The notes beneath the pieces are model-generated. The model did no database searches. It worked only from the letters and a program-made list of their open reading frames with translations, and was not told the DNA's origin. The position numbers and the translations under genes were made by a program. 64,000 nt of DNA, from NCBI RefSeq assembly GCF_900107115.1, contig NZ_FNOS01000001.1:310001-374000 (forward strand), written 5' to 3'. Every line of letters begins with the position of its first letter. Position 1 is the first letter of the stretch. This DNA comes from Salimicrobium album (GTDB lineage Bacteria > Bacillota > Bacilli > Bacillales > Halobacillaceae). Shown here piece by piece: positions 12,067 through 21,357 of the stretch.

Positions 12067-12095
12067 TTGATATATTTCTGAAAACTATCTAACAT
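12067..12095 (+). promoter_or_regulatory. SigmaA-type promoter of ectABC
   Basis: TTGATA (12067-12072), 17-bp spacer, TAACAT (12090-12095), 69 bp before ectA. The region 11870-12164 holds no gene and no clear sigmaB-type promoter. Confidence 0.5.
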
Positions 12096-12164
12096 TGTAA
12101 GCGTGTTCTTAACAGAGCACAAATAAAAAAGTGAAACATTACTTGAAGGAGGACGATTATTCTG

Positions 12165-12671
12165 ATGAAAACAGCTGCTAAAACGGCTGAGATCGTTTAC
12201 GACAAACCGGTTGTCGAAGATGGTGCAGCTATGTGGAAGCTAGTCAATGAATCAACCCTCGATCAAAACTCTCCTTACAAATATATAATGATGTGTGAAT
12301 TTTTCCAGGAAACGTGCGTTACAGCCAAAGAAAACGGCGAACTCGTCGGCTTTGTAACTGCATTTGTCCCTCCGGAAAAACCGGACGTTATTTTTGTATG
12401 GCAGATTGGTATCGGTGAAAATCAGCGAGGTAAAGGTATCGCTACCGGACTATTGAGAGAACTTACGAACCGCACCATCTCGGATGACGTGCGCTATCTC
12501 GAAGCTACCGTCACCCCTACCAATAAAGCATCGAAAGCCCTGTTCAAAGGGTTTGCCGACAAAAATAACGTAACCTGCACTGTAAACCCCTGTTTCGATA
12601 AAGATTTATTCCCCGGCGACGATCATGAAGAAGAACTTACGTATCGTATCGGTCCGTTGGACAAACAATAA
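12165..12671 (+). CDS. ectA: L-2,4-diaminobutyrate N-gamma-acetyltransferase
   Basis: Second step of ectoine synthesis: acetylates diaminobutyrate with acetyl-CoA, 168 aa. GNAT fold, with the acetyl-CoA loop GIGENQRGKGIATGLLREL at about residues 84-102 and EATVTPTNKASKALFKGFA, a block conserved in EctA. GAAGGAGG lies 12 bases upstream of the ATG, a somewhat long spacing. First gene of ectABC, 18 bp before ectB. Confidence 0.96.
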   Translation: MKTAAKTAEIVYDKPVVEDGAAMWKLVNESTLDQNSPYKYIMMCEFFQETCVTAKENGELVGFVTAFVPPEKPDVIFVWQIGIGENQRGKGIATGLLRELTNRTISDDVRYLEATVTPTNKASKALFKGFADKNNVTCTVNPCFDKDLFPGDDHEEELTYRIGPLDKQ

Positions 12672-12689
12672 CCTGAGGAGGAATTATCA

Positions 12690-13970
12690 ATGGAAAAAGA
12701 TCTGAAAGTATTTGAAGAGCTCGAGTCGGAAGTACGTTCGTATTGCCGCAGTTTCCCGACCATTTTTACAAAAGCGAAAGGTTCCCTTATGTGGGACAAA
12801 AACGGTAAAGAATATGTGGACTTTTTCTGTGGTGCCGGAGCCCTTAACTACGGTCACAACGATCCGAACATGAAACAGAAACTGATAGAATATATTTCAA
12901 GTGACGGAATCACCCACAGTCTCGATAAAGCGACACCACCGAAACAGGATTTCCTCACCACTTTGAACGAGAGCATTCTGAAACCACGGAACCTCGAGTA
13001 TAAAGTGATGTTCCCCGGACCGACCGGCACAAACACAGTGGAAAGTGCCCTGAAACTGGCCCGGAAAGTTACCGGACGCACGGAAGTCATCACTTTCACC
13101 AACGGCTTCCACGGTATGACTATCGGCTCCCTTTCCGTAACAGGCAATGCTTTCAAACGTAAAGGTGCCGGTATACCTCTTCATAACGCAGTGACTATGC
13201 CGTATGACCGATACATGGATGATACTACCGATTCCCTCGATTATCTTGAACACTATCTTGAGGACGGAGGCAGCGGTGTAGAAGTGCCGGCTGCAGTCAT
13301 TCTTGAAACTGTTCAGGGAGAAGGTGGACTCAACTGGGCATCCAACAAATGGCTGAAACGTCTTGAAGAATTGTGCAGCCGATTTGAAATCCTTCTGATC
13401 ATCGACGATGTTCAGGCAGGGGTAGGACGTACAGGTACTTTCTTCAGCTTTGAACCGGCCGGTATCAAGCCGGACATCGTTTGCATGTCCAAGTCCATCG
13501 GCGGCTATGGTTCTCCATTTGCCATCACTTTAATCAAACCCGAATATGACATCTGGGCTCCTGGAGAGCATAACGGTACATTCCGCGGTAACAACCACGC
13601 GTTCGTTACAGCTACGGAAGCATTGAAGTATTGGGAAAACCCTGAATTCGAAAAAGCTATCCATAAAAAAGTCGAGAAAGTTACTGAGTTTCTGAATCGG
13701 ATTGTAAAAGATTACCGTGAACTCGACGGGTATGTTAAAGGACGCGGACTCATGCAGGGGATTTCCTGTGGAGTGGAAGGCATAGCTGACGAAGTTGCGG
13801 GGGAGGCTTTCTCTCGTGGACTGATTATGGAAACAGCAGGGGCGGATGACGAAGTGTTCAAGTTATTCCCTGCCATTAATATAGACGATGCAACCCTTGA
13901 GCGCGGCTTCTCCATCATTGAGGAGTCAGTAAAAGCAGCCGCATCGAAACATACACCGGTAACAAACTGA
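12690..13970 (+). CDS. ectB: L-2,4-diaminobutyrate:2-oxoglutarate aminotransferase
   Basis: First step of ectoine synthesis: aspartate semialdehyde plus glutamate to diaminobutyrate, 426 aa. Class III PLP aminotransferase with [38 protein letters not shown], the cofactor aspartate in [13 protein letters not shown] and PLP lysine in [10 protein letters not shown] near residue 268. TGAGGAGG precedes the ATG. Usual family length. Confidence 0.97.
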   Translation: MEKDLKVFEELESEVRSYCRSFPTIFTKAKGSLMWDKNGKEYVDFFCGAGALNYGHNDPNMKQKLIEYISSDGITHSLDKATPPKQDFLTTLNESILKPRNLEYKVMFPGPTGTNTVESALKLARKVTGRTEVITFTNGFHGMTIGSLSVTGNAFKRKGAGIPLHNAVTMPYDRYMDDTTDSLDYLEHYLEDGGSGVEVPAAVILETVQGEGGLNWASNKWLKRLEELCSRFEILLIIDDVQAGVGRTGTFFSFEPAGIKPDIVCMSKSIGGYGSPFAITLIKPEYDIWAPGEHNGTFRGNNHAFVTATEALKYWENPEFEKAIHKKVEKVTEFLNRIVKDYRELDGYVKGRGLMQGISCGVEGIADEVAGEAFSRGLIMETAGADDEVFKLFPAINIDDATLERGFSIIEESVKAAASKHTPVTN

Positions 13971-13989
13971 TAAAGGAGGACATACAGTT

Positions 13990-14382
13990 ATGAAAGTAAT
14001 AAAACTTGAAGATATCAAAGATACAGAGCAGGATGTAAAAGCCGATACGTGGGAGTCCCGCCGTCTCGTATTGAAAAAAGACGGGATGGGCTACTCCGTA
14101 CATGACACTATAATTAAGGCTGGTACGGAAACTCACATCTGGTACCAGAATCACCTTGAAGCCGTCTACTGCATTCAGGGTGAAGGCGAAGTCGAAACAG
14201 TGAAAGACGGGAAAATCCACCCTGTAAAAAAAGATGAGATCTACATCCTTGATGAAAATGACGAACATTTACTCCGTGCTTACGATGGAGAAGATATGCG
14301 CATGGTGTGCGTATTCAACCCGCCGATCACCGGACAGGAAACACATGACGAAAACGGTGTATATCCTGTACTGGAAGATTGA
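13990..14382 (+). CDS. ectC: L-ectoine synthase
   Basis: Cyclises N-gamma-acetyl-diaminobutyrate to ectoine, 130 aa. Single cupin barrel with the metal-binding region around [19 protein letters not shown]-type sequence at residues 43-60, then [16 protein letters not shown] and the C-terminal [22 protein letters not shown] precedes the ATG. Third and last gene of the operon; no ectD hydroxylase follows, so hydroxyectoine is not indicated here. Confidence 0.96.
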   Translation: MKVIKLEDIKDTEQDVKADTWESRRLVLKKDGMGYSVHDTIIKAGTETHIWYQNHLEAVYCIQGEGEVETVKDGKIHPVKKDEIYILDENDEHLLRAYDGEDMRMVCVFNPPITGQETHDENGVYPVLED

Positions 14383-14402
14383 ATATTACCGTTCATTATA
14401 TG

Positions 14403-14430
14403 CCCCCGGCTTACAAGACCGGGGGTTTTT
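14403..14430 (+). terminator. Intrinsic terminator of ectABC
   Basis: Stem CCCCCGG / CCGGGGG with a 9-base loop, followed by TTTTT. Confidence 0.92.
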
Positions 14431-14536
14431 ATATTTTCCATAAAATCGGGCCGGGTGATTAACAGGAGGGCCAAACGGGTAAACTTTATTATCTTCAAAT
14501 TGATTAAGATGAACGAACCGAGGAGGTATATTCAAC

Positions 14537-15274
14537 ATGGAAAATTTACAGAATAAAACAGCTATAATCACCGGAGCCAGCAGCGGTATCGGAAAAGCCG
14601 TCGCTCACCATCTTGCCGGTCATGGAGCAAACGTTGTACTCGCCGCCCGGCGCTCCGATCGCCTGCAGGAACTGGCTGATGAAGTGAAAAACGAACATAA
14701 CACAGGCGTGAAAGTCGTAGAAACCGACGTAACGAAAAAAGAAGACCTGGAAAATCTCGTAAGTGAAACGAAAAGCGAATTTGATTCCGTGGATATATTC
14801 ATCAATAATGCCGGAGTCATGCTTCTTTCTTTCCTTAAGAATGATCACGTGGATGAATGGGAACAGATGGTGGACGTGAACATCAAAGGGGTTCTGTTCG
14901 GCGTTCACGCTGTACTACCTACAATGGTGGAGCAGGAATCCGGTCATATCATCAACATTTCTTCCGTCGCAGGTCACGAAGTCTTCCCGTCGAGTGCCGT
15001 TTACAGTGCTACAAAATACGCGGTGCGGGCTCTTTCCATGGGAATGGAAAAAGAACTGTCGAGAACTGGCGTGCGCGTAACGAATATATCTCCGGGAGCG
15101 GTGGATACAGAGCTTACCGACCATATAACCGACGGGGATGTTTTCGATATGTTCAAAGGGGCAAGCTCGAAGACACTGAAAGCTGAAGATATAGCCAAAG
15201 CCGTCACCTATGCTGTCACTCAGCCGGACTATGTGGACGTCAACGAAGTGATGGTCCGCCCTATGCAGAAATAA
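14537..15274 (+). CDS. SDR-family NAD(P)-dependent oxidoreductase
   Basis: Classical short-chain dehydrogenase, 245 aa, cytosolic. TGASSGIGKAVA cofactor loop at residues 13-24, LAARRSDRL (basic residues suggest NADP preference), INNAGVM near residue 90, catalytic Ser in ISSVAGHE and YSATKYAVRAL for Tyr/Lys near residues 155-160. AGGAGG lies 9 bases before the ATG. Resembles the YdfG group of broad dehydrogenases acting on hydroxy acids or small ketones; the substrate cannot be told. Separate from ectABC by a terminator. Confidence 0.9.
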   Translation: MENLQNKTAIITGASSGIGKAVAHHLAGHGANVVLAARRSDRLQELADEVKNEHNTGVKVVETDVTKKEDLENLVSETKSEFDSVDIFINNAGVMLLSFLKNDHVDEWEQMVDVNIKGVLFGVHAVLPTMVEQESGHIINISSVAGHEVFPSSAVYSATKYAVRALSMGMEKELSRTGVRVTNISPGAVDTELTDHITDGDVFDMFKGASSKTLKAEDIAKAVTYAVTQPDYVDVNEVMVRPMQK

Positions 15275-15313
15275 AAGCATAACCCTGGCACGGACCAGCG
15301 CATAAAACACTAA

Positions 15314-15357
15314 AATCCCGCAGCGACTACAATACGTCGTTGCGGGATTCTTTTTCC
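15314..15357 (+). terminator. Terminator between the convergent SDR and FUSC genes
   Basis: 14-bp stem AATCCCGCAGCGAC / GTCGTTGCGGGATT with one wobble pair, then CTTTTTCC on the plus strand. The right half lies inside the last codons of the convergent FUSC gene. Confidence 0.85.
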
Positions 15358-17492
15358 TTAAAATGGAGTCTTTCTCCGAGAATGAGCAAAGATTTATTGA
15401 TTTTCCAAATGTAGTGAAGATGATGAATGAGATCCCCATCCGTCTTCGACACGGCCGGGGCATTGCTTTCAATGAGTTCCCGTTCGTTTTTCAGATCATA
15501 AAGTTTCCCTGCCTTTTTATTTTCTTTCAAACTTTCCCTCAGAGACCGGATGTTATAGGTCAGATATTCTTCAGTAAGCTCCAGGTTATCCTCCACTACT
15601 ATACCGTAACGAAAATCTTTCTGGTAACTTGAAGCGACAAGCTGTTTTGCATAATAGTTGACGGCAGTGAAAATCGTAAGCCATCCGGGCAGCCCCGAAT
15701 ACCTTCGCGCACCAGGGCCCTGAAGTAAAGGTTTCGCCTCTTCCTCCAGTAAATGCAGCTTCTCATCGAGAATAAAGGCTTTTTCGGCAAGGTCTTTCAC
15801 CCCCTGATCACTGAACCCTTTCAAATATTCCGTAAGATATGCTTCCAGTTCCTCCAGATATTCTTCAAACGTGTCCGTAATCTTATTCATCGTCTTAGTC
15901 GGAAAAATGACAGCGACTACACTGAGGGCAATCACAGCTCCTGCGATTGTATCGATCACCCTGGCTGCCAGCAGTTCATACGTGATACCGCCAAGGATAA
16001 GATCGTACATGAAAGCGATAAGCATAGTAATGAATACACTCATGATGGTATAAGACACTGTAAGCATATAAAAAGCACAGAAAATCACGGTGAAAATAAG
16101 TAGCAGCTCCACTATCGCATAATCAGATACCATCGTGGCAAGGCCGAAACCTATTATCGCCCCGATCACCGTCCCGACAGAACGTTCCACTCCTTTGCGA
16201 TACGCCCGTCCCACCGTATCCGTTCCAATCTGGATGATGAACGTCGTCAGTATGATCCAGTAGGGCTGCACCGGAGAAATAAGGTGACCGGCTATAATTG
16301 CAATAGAACCTGCAATGAGTGCCTGAACGGCTTTTTTCGTCGAGGGTTTCATCCCCTCTTCAGGCTCATCCTCCTGCTCTTCTTCTTTTATTTCTTCCAC
16401 TTTCCGGTTGCGATGCATGGATCTTCTGATGTCCATGGCGCCTTCGGTCACGTGTGTAGCAATAGCTTCGATACGGCGGAGCAGGTAAAGCCAGCCCCCC
16501 GCTTTGGCTTCCTGGCTGTCAAACAGGTCGTTAATGACGTCCCGGAGTTCCCGTAATGTTTTCTCGGCGCGCTCCAAATCATTTAAGTCATACGAATATC
16601 TGAGCACTTCCGCTTTCCGGAGATGATCCAGCACATCAACCAGCAGCTTCTGCAACACTCGATTCTCGAAGGCTTTATCCATTTTAAGTCGCTGAAGACT
16701 GTCGGAGAGAGTGGTCACAAGCATAGCTGCATCAAACAGATAAAGCCTGACCTGAGCGGCACGCAGACCCGGCCAAATCTCCTGGATTTCTTTTTCTTTT
16801 ATATCTGTCGCAACACTGCTTGCGTATATTCTCAGTTTTCTTGCGTTCGCTTCCAGTATCGCCTTTCTCCCCTCCAGCAGATGTTCATCCTGTATCACTT
16901 CCTCCAGAAGGTCAAAAGTCAAATTCGCCTGCCTGTGGAAAGAACTCATACTGTAAGCGATAAGCCGGGGGGAGTCTTTGAAAAGTATGAAATTGTAAGT
17001 AAAAGCGCTGGCAGCGCCTAAAAGTATAGCCATATAAAACCAGGGGAACTCCTCATAGGAAAGACCGAGGAACGAAGATATGTAAGTAGTCAGAAACCCT
17101 ACCATCCCGAGGGAAAAATAGCGCGTCCCGAAGCGGGAAAAATAGAAAGCCCCGGCTGTCACCAGTATCATCAGAGTACTTACGAAGAAAACATCCCCTG
17201 CCAGTAACGAGCCTGAAGTGAGGCCGGTGATCCCGGCTACCGGAAGTAATAACGTGGTTCTCTTTTTATCCTTCTCCGTATCGTCCATCACTACCATTAT
17301 TCCCATCATACCGAGCATTCCTGCCACTATTGAAGGCAATAGCGGATCTTTGCCTGTAAGCGTAAGAATAATCATAACGATAAAAACCGAAGTCATCAGA
17401 CTTAATATTGCTTTCCCTGCCTGCCTCAACCGCTTCTTACCCGGGTCAACTGCCAGAAGTCGTTCCCACCAGTAAGTCATCGATTTTTTCAC
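15327..17492 (-). CDS. FUSC-family (aromatic acid exporter-like) membrane protein
   Basis: Inner-membrane protein of 721 aa. GTG at 17492 is taken as start because GGGGGAG lies 5 bases before; a longer frame upstream has no such site and no membrane character. An N-terminal block of about six membrane segments (roughly residues 30-165), a long cytoplasmic helical middle rich in charged residues (170-385, ending in an acidic EEEQEDEPEEG stretch), a second membrane block of about six segments (390-540) and a helical tail. This duplicated layout is that of FUSC/YccC efflux proteins. Substrate unknown. The last codons form half of the shared terminator. Confidence 0.85.
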   Translation of the reverse strand: MKKSMTYWWERLLAVDPGKKRLRQAGKAILSLMTSVFIVMIILTLTGKDPLLPSIVAGMLGMMGIMVVMDDTEKDKKRTTLLLPVAGITGLTSGSLLAGDVFFVSTLMILVTAGAFYFSRFGTRYFSLGMVGFLTTYISSFLGLSYEEFPWFYMAILLGAASAFTYNFILFKDSPRLIAYSMSSFHRQANLTFDLLEEVIQDEHLLEGRKAILEANARKLRIYASSVATDIKEKEIQEIWPGLRAAQVRLYLFDAAMLVTTLSDSLQRLKMDKAFENRVLQKLLVDVLDHLRKAEVLRYSYDLNDLERAEKTLRELRDVINDLFDSQEAKAGGWLYLLRRIEAIATHVTEGAMDIRRSMHRNRKVEEIKEEEQEDEPEEGMKPSTKKAVQALIAGSIAIIAGHLISPVQPYWIILTTFIIQIGTDTVGRAYRKGVERSVGTVIGAIIGFGLATMVSDYAIVELLLIFTVIFCAFYMLTVSYTIMSVFITMLIAFMYDLILGGITYELLAARVIDTIAGAVIALSVVAVIFPTKTMNKITDTFEEYLEELEAYLTEYLKGFSDQGVKDLAEKAFILDEKLHLLEEEAKPLLQGPGARRYSGLPGWLTIFTAVNYYAKQLVASSYQKDFRYGIVVEDNLELTEEYLTYNIRSLRESLKENKKAGKLYDLKNERELIESNAPAVSKTDGDLIHHLHYIWKINKSLLILGERLHFKEKESRNDVL

Positions 17493-17651
17493 TGTTTCTC
17501 CCCCTTCCCTTAAGAGCATACCTTTTCTTATAATACGCATTCTGCTCTTCAAGGGCAACCTCCCGCTAATTTCGAAAGACCGCATGCGACGGAAGTCGTT
17601 ATGTTTCAATCTACTATTACTTTTTATGTCGTAGAGAAACCGGAGTAAATG

Positions 17652-17660
17652 TGCTATAAT
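17652..17660 (+). promoter_or_regulatory. Extended -10 promoter of the 17684 gene
   Basis: TGCTATAAT, a consensus extended -10. The matching -35 (TAGAGA, 17632-17637) is weak, as usual for extended -10 promoters. Confidence 0.65.
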
Positions 17661-17683
17661 GCGTACGGAATGGAGTGATTTTA

Positions 17684-18139
17684 ATGTTATCCTTTGATGA
17701 AAAACAGGCAATACTCGATCAATTTGAAGAATTGAAGAAAAATGAAATCTCACTGGGACGACTCAATTACCACTATGAAGAAAGTCTATATGATAAAAAA
17801 AATGTCGTATATCACCTTCACCCTAACGGAAACGGGTTCGTCTATGCCGGCTTACTGGACGACAAAGAAACGGACGACCGGGGTATGGTGAATATCCGCG
17901 ATTTCTCGGAAGAAGCATTGAAAGAAATTGTCCGAGAAGCTATCGACTCCCTGTCCATGACCGAAGCCGAGCGTCATCCCCTTCTGGAAGAATGGGAAAA
18001 CAGATCCGGTGAGCTGCTCGTTCTTCTCAAGGAAGACGACGGCTACAACGTTTATGGCGGAGAACGTCTTGAAGGGTCTTTCCGTTCCTATGAAGAGGCC
18101 AGCGATTTCCTCGAACAGGAAGGTTTCAGAAATATATAG
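17684..18139 (+). CDS. Conserved hypothetical protein, 151 aa, acidic, cytosolic
   Basis: I do not recognise a named family. The protein is acidic with no signal or membrane segment. The first half has alternating strands (VVYHLHPNGNGFVYAGLL), the middle a helix (FSEEALKEIVREAIDSL) and the end YNVYGGERLEGSFRSYEEA, suggesting a small alpha/beta fold. ATG at 17684 is preferred over a GTG three codons earlier, which sits in the GGAGTG ribosome site. It has its own extended -10 promoter and is followed after 12 bp by a small membrane protein gene, so the two are probably co-transcribed. Confidence 0.8.
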   Translation: MLSFDEKQAILDQFEELKKNEISLGRLNYHYEESLYDKKNVVYHLHPNGNGFVYAGLLDDKETDDRGMVNIRDFSEEALKEIVREAIDSLSMTEAERHPLLEEWENRSGELLVLLKEDDGYNVYGGERLEGSFRSYEEASDFLEQEGFRNI

Positions 18140-18151
18140 GAGGTCGAATTC

Positions 18152-18334
18152 ATGCTGATCCGCTTTATTGCAGTTTTCCTTATTTCCATAGTACTTTTCG
18201 CTCTGATCGCAACTTTTCTGCCCAACATACTTAATTTCGTCTGGCTGGCCATAGGGATCCTATTCATTTTGTGTTTAGGTTATCTCGCCGCAGTCTACAT
18301 TCAGAAAATCAGACAGTTGATTAAACAGAAATAA
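18152..18334 (+). CDS. Small two-helix membrane protein, 60 aa
   Basis: Short hydrophobic protein: two membrane segments (about residues 4-25 and 28-50) and a basic tail IQKIRQLIKQK, which predicts the C-terminus inside. TAGGAGG precedes the ATG with ideal spacing. Follows the 151-aa gene by 12 bp and is followed by a terminator. Function unknown. Confidence 0.8.
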   Translation: MLIRFIAVFLISIVLFALIATFLPNILNFVWLAIGILFILCLGYLAAVYIQKIRQLIKQK

Positions 18335-18367
18335 CGCGCCGGCTCAAGTCCGGGCGCGTTATTTTTA
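18333..18367 (+). terminator. Intrinsic terminator between convergent genes
   Basis: Stem AACGCGCC-GG / CCGGGCGCGTT with one bulge, then ATTTTTATT. It may also serve the convergent aminotransferase gene. Confidence 0.85.
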
Positions 18368-18374
18368 TTACCGC

Positions 18375-19436
18375 TTATATTTTTACACTCCAGCCTTTCG
18401 TATCTTCTCTGACACCAAGCTGGATCCCGGTTATTTCGTCGTACAGACGTTTCGCCAGTGGACCGACCTCTTCGCCGTTGATCGTCATCGTATTCCCGAG
18501 CCAGTCGAGTCGTCCCACCGGAGAAATAACCGCTGCTGTACCGGCCCCGAAAGCCTCTTCAAGTTTTCCTTCCTCGTAATACTGATACAGTTCAGCAATG
18601 GAAATCTTTCTTTCTTCTACCGGAATATCCCAGTCCTTCAACAATTCCAGCACGGACATCCTCGTCACCCCTTCGAGAATGCTGCCACTGAGAGCAGGGG
18701 TAATGACTTTCCCGTCTATCTTGAAGAAAATGTTCATACTTCCCACTTCTTCGATATAGCGCTTTTCTACACCATCGAGCCAAAGAACGTCTGCATGCCC
18801 TTCTTTTTTGGCGTTGGCCTGAGCCCGATATGCAGCCGAATAGTTTCCTGCTGTTTTTGCAGCACCGGTGCCGCCTTTGACCGCTCTGGTGAACTCGTCT
18901 TCCACCTTAATCCGGACCGGCTTCATTCCACCTGCAAAATAAGGGCCTACCGGCGAAAGAATGATCATAAGCTTATACGATTGCGACGGAGCTACTGCAA
19001 GATTCGCCTCGGTCGAAATTATAAACGGCCGTATGTAAAGTGAAGTTCCTTCAAACTCCGGTACCCATTCTTTATCTACTTCCACGAGTTGTTTCACGTA
19101 TTCGAGCACCCGTTCTTCATCAATTTCAGGTATGCTCATGCGCCGGTTTGATTTGTTGAGACGTTCCATATTTTTGTCCGGACGGAACATGAGAGTCTCT
19201 CCGTCTTTGGTACGGTACGCTTTCATACCTTCGAAAACCGTCTGGCCGTAATGGAAAATCATCGCTGCAGGATCCAGAGTGATCGGCGCATAAGGAATAA
19301 CGCGGGGGTCATACCAGCCTTTCCCTTCTTCATAATCCATCACGAACATGTGATCCGTAAACACCTGGCCGAACGGGATTTCCTTCGATTCCGGTTTCTG
19401 TTTCATACTCTCGGCTTTTTCGATTTTAATGGACAC
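18375..19436 (-). CDS. ilvK: Branched-chain amino acid aminotransferase (long, IlvK/YwaA type)
   Basis: PLP fold-type IV aminotransferase of 353 aa, of the longer type related to B. subtilis IlvK and to eukaryotic BCATs. Marks: YDPRVIPYAPITLDPAAM, FHYGQTVFEGMKAYR, TSLYIRPFIIST, PLP lysine in GGTGAAKTAGNYSAAY near residue 195 and EEVGSMNIFF. Start is GTG, 8 bases after AGGAGGAG. It duplicates the activity of the shorter IlvE at 10136. B. subtilis also carries two such enzymes; this one may face catabolism or methionine recycling, but that is inference. Confidence 0.94.
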   Translation of the reverse strand: MSIKIEKAESMKQKPESKEIPFGQVFTDHMFVMDYEEGKGWYDPRVIPYAPITLDPAAMIFHYGQTVFEGMKAYRTKDGETLMFRPDKNMERLNKSNRRMSIPEIDEERVLEYVKQLVEVDKEWVPEFEGTSLYIRPFIISTEANLAVAPSQSYKLMIILSPVGPYFAGGMKPVRIKVEDEFTRAVKGGTGAAKTAGNYSAAYRAQANAKKEGHADVLWLDGVEKRYIEEVGSMNIFFKIDGKVITPALSGSILEGVTRMSVLELLKDWDIPVEERKISIAELYQYYEEGKLEEAFGAGTAAVISPVGRLDWLGNTMTINGEEVGPLAKRLYDEITGIQLGVREDTKGWSVKI

Positions 19437-19448
19437 ACCTATCTCCTC

Positions 19449-19688
19449 CTATCGTTTTTCAAAAAATTGTTCTGCTTTTTGTAAGAACTGCTCATCTTCC
19501 GGAGTAAGATCGAATTCTTCCACAATTGCTGCTACCGGGCACTGCATGACACACATGCCGCAGTCGATACACGTATTCGGATTTATGTAAAATTGATCTT
19601 CTCCTTCTTCAATGCAGTCCACCGGGCATACATCGACACATTCCCCCGACTTTTCATTCATACACGGGCTCGTGATGACAAACGCCAT
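19449..19688 (-). CDS. Seven- or eight-iron ferredoxin
   Basis: Small electron carrier of 79 aa. Cysteine spacing suits two clusters: SPCMNEKSGECVDVCPVDCI near residues 8-27, and CIDCGMCVMQCPVAAI near residues 39-54. This is the Bacillus/Alicyclobacillus-type ferredoxin with one [4Fe-4S] and one [3Fe-4S] or [4Fe-4S] cluster. ATG follows TAGGAGGG. It ends 13 bp before the ilvK start on the same strand, so the two may be co-transcribed, although a functional link is not obvious. Confidence 0.93.
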   Translation of the reverse strand: MAFVITSPCMNEKSGECVDVCPVDCIEEGEDQFYINPNTCIDCGMCVMQCPVAAIVEEFDLTPEDEQFLQKAEQFFEKR

Positions 19689-19783
19689 AGTTGTCCCTCC
19701 TAATTTAAAAACTGAATGATACAATCTGCAAAACCAGCCATAGACTTTGTCATTCATTTCTGTTTATTCTAACATATCCTAAT

Positions 19784-19812
19784 TAAAAAAATCAGGACGG
19801 AATCTCCGCCCT
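19784..19812 (-). terminator. Intrinsic terminator after gluconokinase
   Basis: Minus-strand stem AGGGCGGA / TCCGTCCT with a 3-base loop, then GATTTTTTTAATT. Confidence 0.88.
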
Positions 19813-19814
19813 GG

Positions 19815-21260
19815 TTATTCTCCGGTTAACTGCCGGTATTTTTTGAAAACCTCCTGGTACGTACGATGATTTTCCTCATTGAAACGTATGATTTCACCGA
19901 CGGGGGTGTACTCACGTATCTCTTCATAGGAGCCCACTTTTCCGGAGCCGAAGAGGGAAACCCAGGCGGCGCCCCAGGCTGCACTGTGATGAGTGATGGA
20001 GAGCTCTATATCCTGACCGAACACATCGGCAAGAATCTTTACGAAGACCCGTGATTTGGCAAGCCCGCCATTCATCCTGATTTTTTCCGGTCTGCCGGAT
20101 ATACGCTCCACCGAGTGACCTATGTGGTATAAATTGAAAGCTATCCCCTCGAGGCATGCCCTTACAAAGTGAGCCTGCCCGTGCCTCATCCCGAGATGAT
20201 GAAAACTGCCGGTAGCCTCGGGATCCCAGACAGGCGCCCTTTCCCCGTTTACGTGAGGAATGAACAGCACACCTTCTGCTCCCGGAGCTATTTCTTCTGC
20301 CAGTTCCGTAAATTCATCAGGAGAACCGTCGAAATTCATAACATTCTTCAGCCACTGTAATACAATCCCTCCATTGTTCGTCGGGCCACCTATAATAAAT
20401 GAATCTTTTTCAAAAGCATATGTGAAAGTCTCCCGGCTGTCATCTACGTAAGGGCTATGCGCGAACTGTCGGATGGCTCCACTCGTTCCTGCAGAAATTG
20501 CAGCCTCTCCGGGTCTGATAGCTCCGTCCCCAAGATTTGCAAGCTGTCCGTCGCAGGCCCCCAAATAGAAGGGAATAGTCTCAGAGATGCCTATTTCCTC
20601 CGCCACTCCCGCTTTAAAAGGAGATAATCGGGTCCGGGGAGAAGAAACACGGTTCAGCATACGTTCGGAGATGCCCGCTACTTCAAGGGCCTTTTCATCC
20701 CATTTACCTTCTTTCAGGTTATACATACCGGTGGCCGAAGCCATCGAGTAATCAATGAGGTCATCACCGAACCAGTTATGAATAATGTATTCTTTCAGGG
20801 AAACGACTCCCTCAGCTCTCCTGAACATATCCGTACGCCTCTTTTTATGATGATGTAATTTCACAAGAGGGGTCATCGGGTGTATCGGCGTGCCGGTACG
20901 TGCATATATTTCTTCCTTCATGGGAATAGAACCCATACTTTCAAGACTTCCGGCATCAGACCAGATAGAAGCGTTTGAAATAGCCTCCCCGTCTCCATCT
21001 ACGAAAATTAACGAGTGCATGGCCGCTGAAAAACCACCTGAAATGATACGTGTCTGTTCTACCCCCTCCATAAGAGCGGCCAAAGCTTTACGGGTTTTCC
21101 GGTCCACTTCCGCCGGATCCTGTTCTGCTCTTTTCCCGGAAAGATACATCGTTTCCAGTTCTTCTTCCACTTCTTTTACAACACTTCCATCCGTCCGGAA
21201 TAGAACTGCTTTGGCGCTTGTCGTTCCTATATCGAGTCCGATGACTAACTGTTCCTTCAT
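19815..21260 (-). CDS. gntK: Gluconokinase (FGGY carbohydrate kinase)
   Basis: Phosphorylates gluconate with ATP to 6-phosphogluconate, the substrate of the enzyme encoded just upstream. 481 aa. FGGY marks: GLDIGTTSAKAVLF at the N-terminus, ACDGQLANLGDGA, the ATPase loop ISAGTSGAIRQF and MNGGLAKSRVFVKILADV. The start MKEQLVIGLD is set by the family N-terminus, with GGTGGTGGG upstream. An earlier in-frame start would run through the gnd terminator. No gluconate permease or GntR regulator is nearby. Confidence 0.93.
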   Translation of the reverse strand: MKEQLVIGLDIGTTSAKAVLFRTDGSVVKEVEEELETMYLSGKRAEQDPAEVDRKTRKALAALMEGVEQTRIISGGFSAAMHSLIFVDGDGEAISNASIWSDAGSLESMGSIPMKEEIYARTGTPIHPMTPLVKLHHHKKRRTDMFRRAEGVVSLKEYIIHNWFGDDLIDYSMASATGMYNLKEGKWDEKALEVAGISERMLNRVSSPRTRLSPFKAGVAEEIGISETIPFYLGACDGQLANLGDGAIRPGEAAISAGTSGAIRQFAHSPYVDDSRETFTYAFEKDSFIIGGPTNNGGIVLQWLKNVMNFDGSPDEFTELAEEIAPGAEGVLFIPHVNGERAPVWDPEATGSFHHLGMRHGQAHFVRACLEGIAFNLYHIGHSVERISGRPEKIRMNGGLAKSRVFVKILADVFGQDIELSITHHSAAWGAAWVSLFGSGKVGSYEEIREYTPVGEIIRFNEENHRTYQEVFKKYRQLTGE

Positions 21261-21297
21261 GTTTCCCACCACCATCTGCTTATCATTGTCCTGCTCG

Positions 21298-21348
21298 AAA
21301 AACCCCCGGCCCGTCATAGGAGCTTCGTCTCCTCGCGGCAGGCCGGGG
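21298..21348 (-). terminator. Intrinsic terminator between gnd and gntK
   Basis: Minus-strand stem CCCCGGCC / GGCCGGGG closing a 29-base loop, followed by GTTTTTC. It would limit readthrough from gnd into gntK. Confidence 0.8.
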
Positions 21349-21357
21349 TGAATTATA

